8,208 bases of DNA from Avichristensenella sp031550455 (GTDB taxonomy: Bacteria; Bacillota; Clostridia; Christensenellales; Aristaeellaceae), in assembly GCA_031550455.1 (NCBI GenBank), contig JAVBOQ010000035.1, positions 1 to 8,208 of the forward strand. The letters are read 5' to 3'. Position 1 is the first letter of the stretch. Every line of letters starts with the position of its first letter. This document shows positions 6,895-8,208 of this stretch, piece by piece. The position numbers and the translations under genes were made by a program. Under the pieces are notes generated by a model that did no database searches, was not told the DNA's origin, and saw only the letters and a program-made list of their open reading frames with translations.

Positions 6895-7142
6895 TGCGCG
6901 TTCGATATAGCGGGGCGTCGTTCTACGGTAGTGAAGGGCTGACGAATGGCCGCGTCTACGTTTGCCTCGGCGTTGAGGACGCCGGCGACTTTGGCGCGAT
7001 GCTTCGGATCGTCGACAACAGTGGCGAGGACTACTTGTATTCGCCGAGGTATCCCGCGCCCCTTGACGGAAGTTCAGGCGGCGGCAAGTGGGAGGTCGTT
7101 GAGGACGACGAAAAAGGGACGCTGGCTAGCGTGATCCGGTAG
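6894..7142 (+). CDS. Small soluble protein of unknown function, immunity-protein candidate
   Basis: An 82-residue acidic protein with no signal peptide or membrane segment. The ATG at 6894 has AAGGTG (6880-6885) eight bases upstream; the adjacent GTG at 6891 is a less likely start. The sequence alternates short beta-like strands with Gly-rich turns (GLTNGRVYVCLGVED, MLRIVDNSGEDYLYSP, GKWEVVEDDE), suggesting a small beta-barrel, SH3-like fold. I recall similar small proteins as hypothetical genes scattered in Bacillota, but no function is established from this sequence. Its start overlaps the stop of the toxin-like remnant (TGATG) and it ends in TAG at 7140-7142. Position, size and acidity fit an orphan immunity protein; that role is inference. 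Confidence 0.7.
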   Translation: MRVRYSGASFYGSEGLTNGRVYVCLGVEDAGDFGAMLRIVDNSGEDYLYSPRYPAPLDGSSGGGKWEVVEDDEKGTLASVIR

Positions 7143-7220
7143 CGTCGGGCGCGCGCCGTAGCGGTTAACCCGGAGACCGACACGCTGGAGACGGTACACG
7201 GAACGCACAATAAATCTTGA
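7143..7220 (+). other. Short open tail ending in a second TGATG overlap, possible gene-end remnant
   Basis: The frame containing GTA at 7158 reads VAVNPETDTLETVHGTHNKS and stops at TGA 7218-7220, overlapping the in-frame ATG at 7220 of the next small gene by one base. A stop (TAG) lies 15 codons or so upstream in the same frame, inside the 82-aa gene, and no start codon or ribosome site serves this tail. It may be the last residues of a lost gene left when an immunity-like gene was captured. The evidence is only composition and position. Confidence 0.25.
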
Positions 7221-7249
7221 TGAAACTACTGCGAGAGAGGGGGCGGGAA

Positions 7250-7507
7250 ATGATGGTCAACATCACACAAGACGACTACGCGCTGGTGTTGGCCTCGTTG
7301 AGCGCGCCTTTGCGCGGTCGGCTTCGGCGTGAGGCGACTGTTTCGACGTCCGGCGTGACCTTTGGCGACGATGTGGCGGCAGAGGTATATACCGAGATGA
7401 TGGATTACATTACTTTGCGTGAACTGGATTGCGATTACGCAATTACCTCCAAAGGCCGCGAACTGGAAAGGATCGCCATGACGATCTTTACGCATTCGAA
7501 CGGTTGA
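7250..7507 (+). CDS. Small protein of unknown function, second immunity-protein candidate
   Basis: An 85-residue soluble protein from ATG 7250 to TGA 7505-7507. I chose 7250 (or the adjacent ATG 7253) because the purine-rich GAGAGAGGGGGCGGG lies just upstream. The earlier ATG 7220 would add ten residues (MKLLRERGRE) and overlaps an upstream stop, but has no ribosome site. The protein starts VNITQDDYALVLASL, a helix-like opening, and ends DYAITSKGRELERIAMTIF, reminiscent of C-terminal helices (T-x-G-x-x-LE) in small immunity-type proteins. No catalytic motif is visible. It is the second small gene in a row after the toxin-like remnant. The TA-module promoter begins at its stop codon: TTGACG at 7504-7509 overlaps the TGA. 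Function is not recognised. Confidence 0.65.
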   Translation: MMVNITQDDYALVLASLSAPLRGRLRREATVSTSGVTFGDDVAAEVYTEMMDYITLRELDCDYAITSKGRELERIAMTIFTHSNG

Positions 7508-7532
7508 CGTACGGATAAACGTACGCTATAAT
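7504..7532 (+). promoter_or_regulatory. Near-consensus promoter of the yefM-yoeB module
   Basis: TTGACG (7504-7509) and a perfect TATAAT (7527-7532) are spaced by 17 bases, giving the strongest promoter in the window. The -35 overlaps the stop codon of the preceding small gene. Transcription would start about 7539, leaving a leader of only about 13 bases that contains the ribosome site. Confidence 0.8.
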
Positions 7533-7537
7533 GTACA
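7508..7537. promoter_or_regulatory. YefM-YoeB operator candidate: three GTAC-centred palindromes at 12-bp spacing
   Basis: CGTACG (7508-7513), CGTACG (7520-7525) and TGTACA (7532-7537) are each self-complementary 6-mers, with GTAC cores at 7509, 7521 and 7533, exactly 12 bp apart. They cover the -35, the spacer and the right edge of the -10. As I recall, the E. coli yefM-yoeB operator has TGTACA cores about one helical turn apart; the match supports autorepression by antitoxin and complex. Confidence 0.7.
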
Positions 7538-7551
7538 CAGGAGGTGATCCT

Positions 7552-7800
7552 GTGGAACACTTTGGCGCGACGAACGCGCGGGCAAATCTGTACCAGCTCA
7601 TTGAGCAGACTGTGAAAACGAACCGGCCGGTCACGATCACCAGCAAGCACGGGAACGCCGTGCTCATTGGCGAGGACGATTGGCGCGCCATACAGGAAAC
7701 ACTGCACCTGCAAAGCGTTCCGGGGCTTGTGGACAGTCTGCTAACGGCACGCGACGACGACGAGAGCGCATTCGTCGACGCGGACGGCGTGGAATGGTGA
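7552..7800 (+). CDS. yefM: YefM/Axe-type antitoxin (Phd/YefM family)
   Basis: An 82-residue antitoxin. The GTG at 7552 is chosen because a near-perfect ribosome site AGGAGGTGAT (7540-7549) lies just before it, and because the family start (xxFGATNARANLYQLI) follows at once; the ATG at 7531 lies within the promoter. The N-terminal Phd/YefM DNA-binding domain shows ATNARANLYQLIEQ (6-19), PVTITSKHGNAVLIGEDDW (26-44) and AIQETLHL (46-53). The acidic C-terminus (residues 68-82, ending DADGVEW) is the disordered region that wraps the toxin. The protein would neutralise YoeB and, with it, repress the promoter through the adjacent palindromes. The unusually strong ribosome site fits the need for excess antitoxin. 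The stop overlaps the toxin start by seven bases. Confidence 0.93.
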   Translation: MEHFGATNARANLYQLIEQTVKTNRPVTITSKHGNAVLIGEDDWRAIQETLHLQSVPGLVDSLLTARDDDESAFVDADGVEW

Positions 7801-8057
7801 CCGTGTACGCGGTGAAGCTGCATCGGCAGGCGATCAAAGACCTGGAAAGGCTCAAGCAAGCCGGGCTGAGCGCCAAAGCGAAGGCCTTGGTCGATACGTT
7901 GCGCGAAGATCCCTATCAGCCGCCGTACGAAAAGCTGGTCGGCGACTTGACGGGATTTTGCTCGCGGCGCATCAATATCCAGCACCGGCTGGTATACACA
8001 GTGGACGAAGAGACCAAGACGGTACGCATTCTGCGGATGTGGACGCATTACGAATAA
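7794..8057 (+). CDS. yoeB: YoeB-type ribosome-dependent mRNA interferase toxin
   Basis: An 87-residue RelE/ParE-superfamily toxin that cleaves mRNA in the ribosomal A site. The ATG at 7794 lies inside the antitoxin's last codons (its TGA is 7798-7800), so translation is probably coupled. With this start the known E. coli YoeB positions align without gaps: Glu46 (in PPYEKL), Arg59 (in CSRRI), Arg65 (in HRLVY), and the terminal His-Tyr as His85-Tyr86. E. coli YoeB ends HY; here WTHYE adds two residues before and one after. LTGFCSRRINIQHRLVYTV is the family's core signature. All catalytic residues are present, so the toxin looks active. The gene is followed after 23 bases by an intrinsic terminator. 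GTG 7797 or 7803 are less likely starts. Confidence 0.93.
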   Translation: MVTVYAVKLHRQAIKDLERLKQAGLSAKAKALVDTLREDPYQPPYEKLVGDLTGFCSRRINIQHRLVYTVDEETKTVRILRMWTHYE

Positions 8058-8080
8058 CGGATACCCAATACCGATCACTG

Positions 8081-8102
8081 ACCGCCCTTCGGGCGGTTTT
8101 TT
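8081..8102 (+). terminator. Intrinsic terminator of the yefM-yoeB operon
   Basis: ACCGCCC (8081-8087) pairs with GGGCGGT (8091-8097) around a TTC loop, followed by a T run to 8102. It is the clearest Rho-independent terminator in the window and closes the toxin-antitoxin unit. Confidence 0.9.
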
Positions 8103-8123
8103 GATGCCCGTTTATACCAATGG

Positions 8124-8202
8124 AAAATCTTAACGCATCCAAAGCGGCGAGAGATTTTTTCATCCGGCTAGGAGCCGGAACGAGGCGTAGCAGCGCTACG
8201 CC
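8124..8202. repeat. Array of inverted repeats, possible end of an interspersed or mobile repeat element
   Basis: Three inverted repeats occur in 79 bases: AAAATCT (8124-8130) with AGATTTT (8152-8158) around an inner CGC/GCG pair; TCCGGCT (8163-8169) with AGCCGGA (8173-8179), loop AGG; and GGCGTAGC (8184-8191) with GCTACGCC (8195-8202), loop AGC. The last two are perfect triloop hairpins separated by ACGA. No gene is visible on either strand and the array may continue beyond the window. It could be a REP/MITE-like repeat, a structured RNA or an IS200/IS605-type end; no assignment can be made from one copy. Confidence 0.5.
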
Positions 8203-8208
8203 GAGTGG

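Noticed and set aside
7508..7537. Spaced GTAC repeats considered as a CRISPR-like or iteron array
   Set aside because: Only three 6-bp units at 12-bp phase on a promoter; a toxin-antitoxin operator explains them better.
7972..8163. Minus-strand 63-codon frame across the terminator and hairpin region
   Set aside because: No ribosome site, runs through the TA terminator and into the toxin gene antisense, and shows no recognisable motif.

Overview
The window is high in G+C, densely coded, and reads like a chromosome segment of a high-G+C member of the Bacillota (Clostridia, perhaps Oscillospirales or Christensenellales). This is an inference from GGAGG-type ribosome binding sites, a SpoVB-like flippase, a ComEB-like dCMP deaminase and gene content. 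No rRNA or tRNA gene is present to test it.

Left part (1-5810) is ordinary chromosomal sequence. A MalY/PatB-type PLP aminotransferase (C-S lyase) enters from the left edge. It converges on a SpoVB/MATE-like flippase read on the minus strand. A 197-bp divergent regulatory region with two perfect inverted repeats separates the flippase from a dCMP deaminase on the plus strand. A two-gene minus-strand operon follows: a short-chain dehydrogenase/reductase and a fumarate-reductase/aspartate-oxidase-type flavoprotein, with stop and start overlapping by one base. The SDR promoter lies next to a perfect 11-bp inverted repeat.

Middle part (5976-7507) is a scrap zone of mobile and conflict genes. It opens with an IS1182-family transposase that has lost its centre, joined directly to a broken gene whose reading frame looks like the C-terminus of a phage minor-capsid or polymorphic-toxin-like protein. 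That remnant ends in a TGATG overlap with an intact 82-aa gene. A second short open tail ends in another TGATG just before or inside the start region of an 85-aa gene. Position and size suggest both small genes are orphan immunity genes that outlived their toxins.

Right part (7504-8102) is a complete type II toxin-antitoxin module, yefM-yoeB. It has a near-consensus promoter, an operator of three GTAC-centred palindromes spaced 12 bp apart, overlapping genes, and a strong intrinsic terminator. The last 100 bases hold an array of inverted repeats that may be the edge of an interspersed repeat element.

The most interesting stretch is 6455-7507, where a toxin/immunity-like arrangement is visible only after reading through stops and frameshifts.
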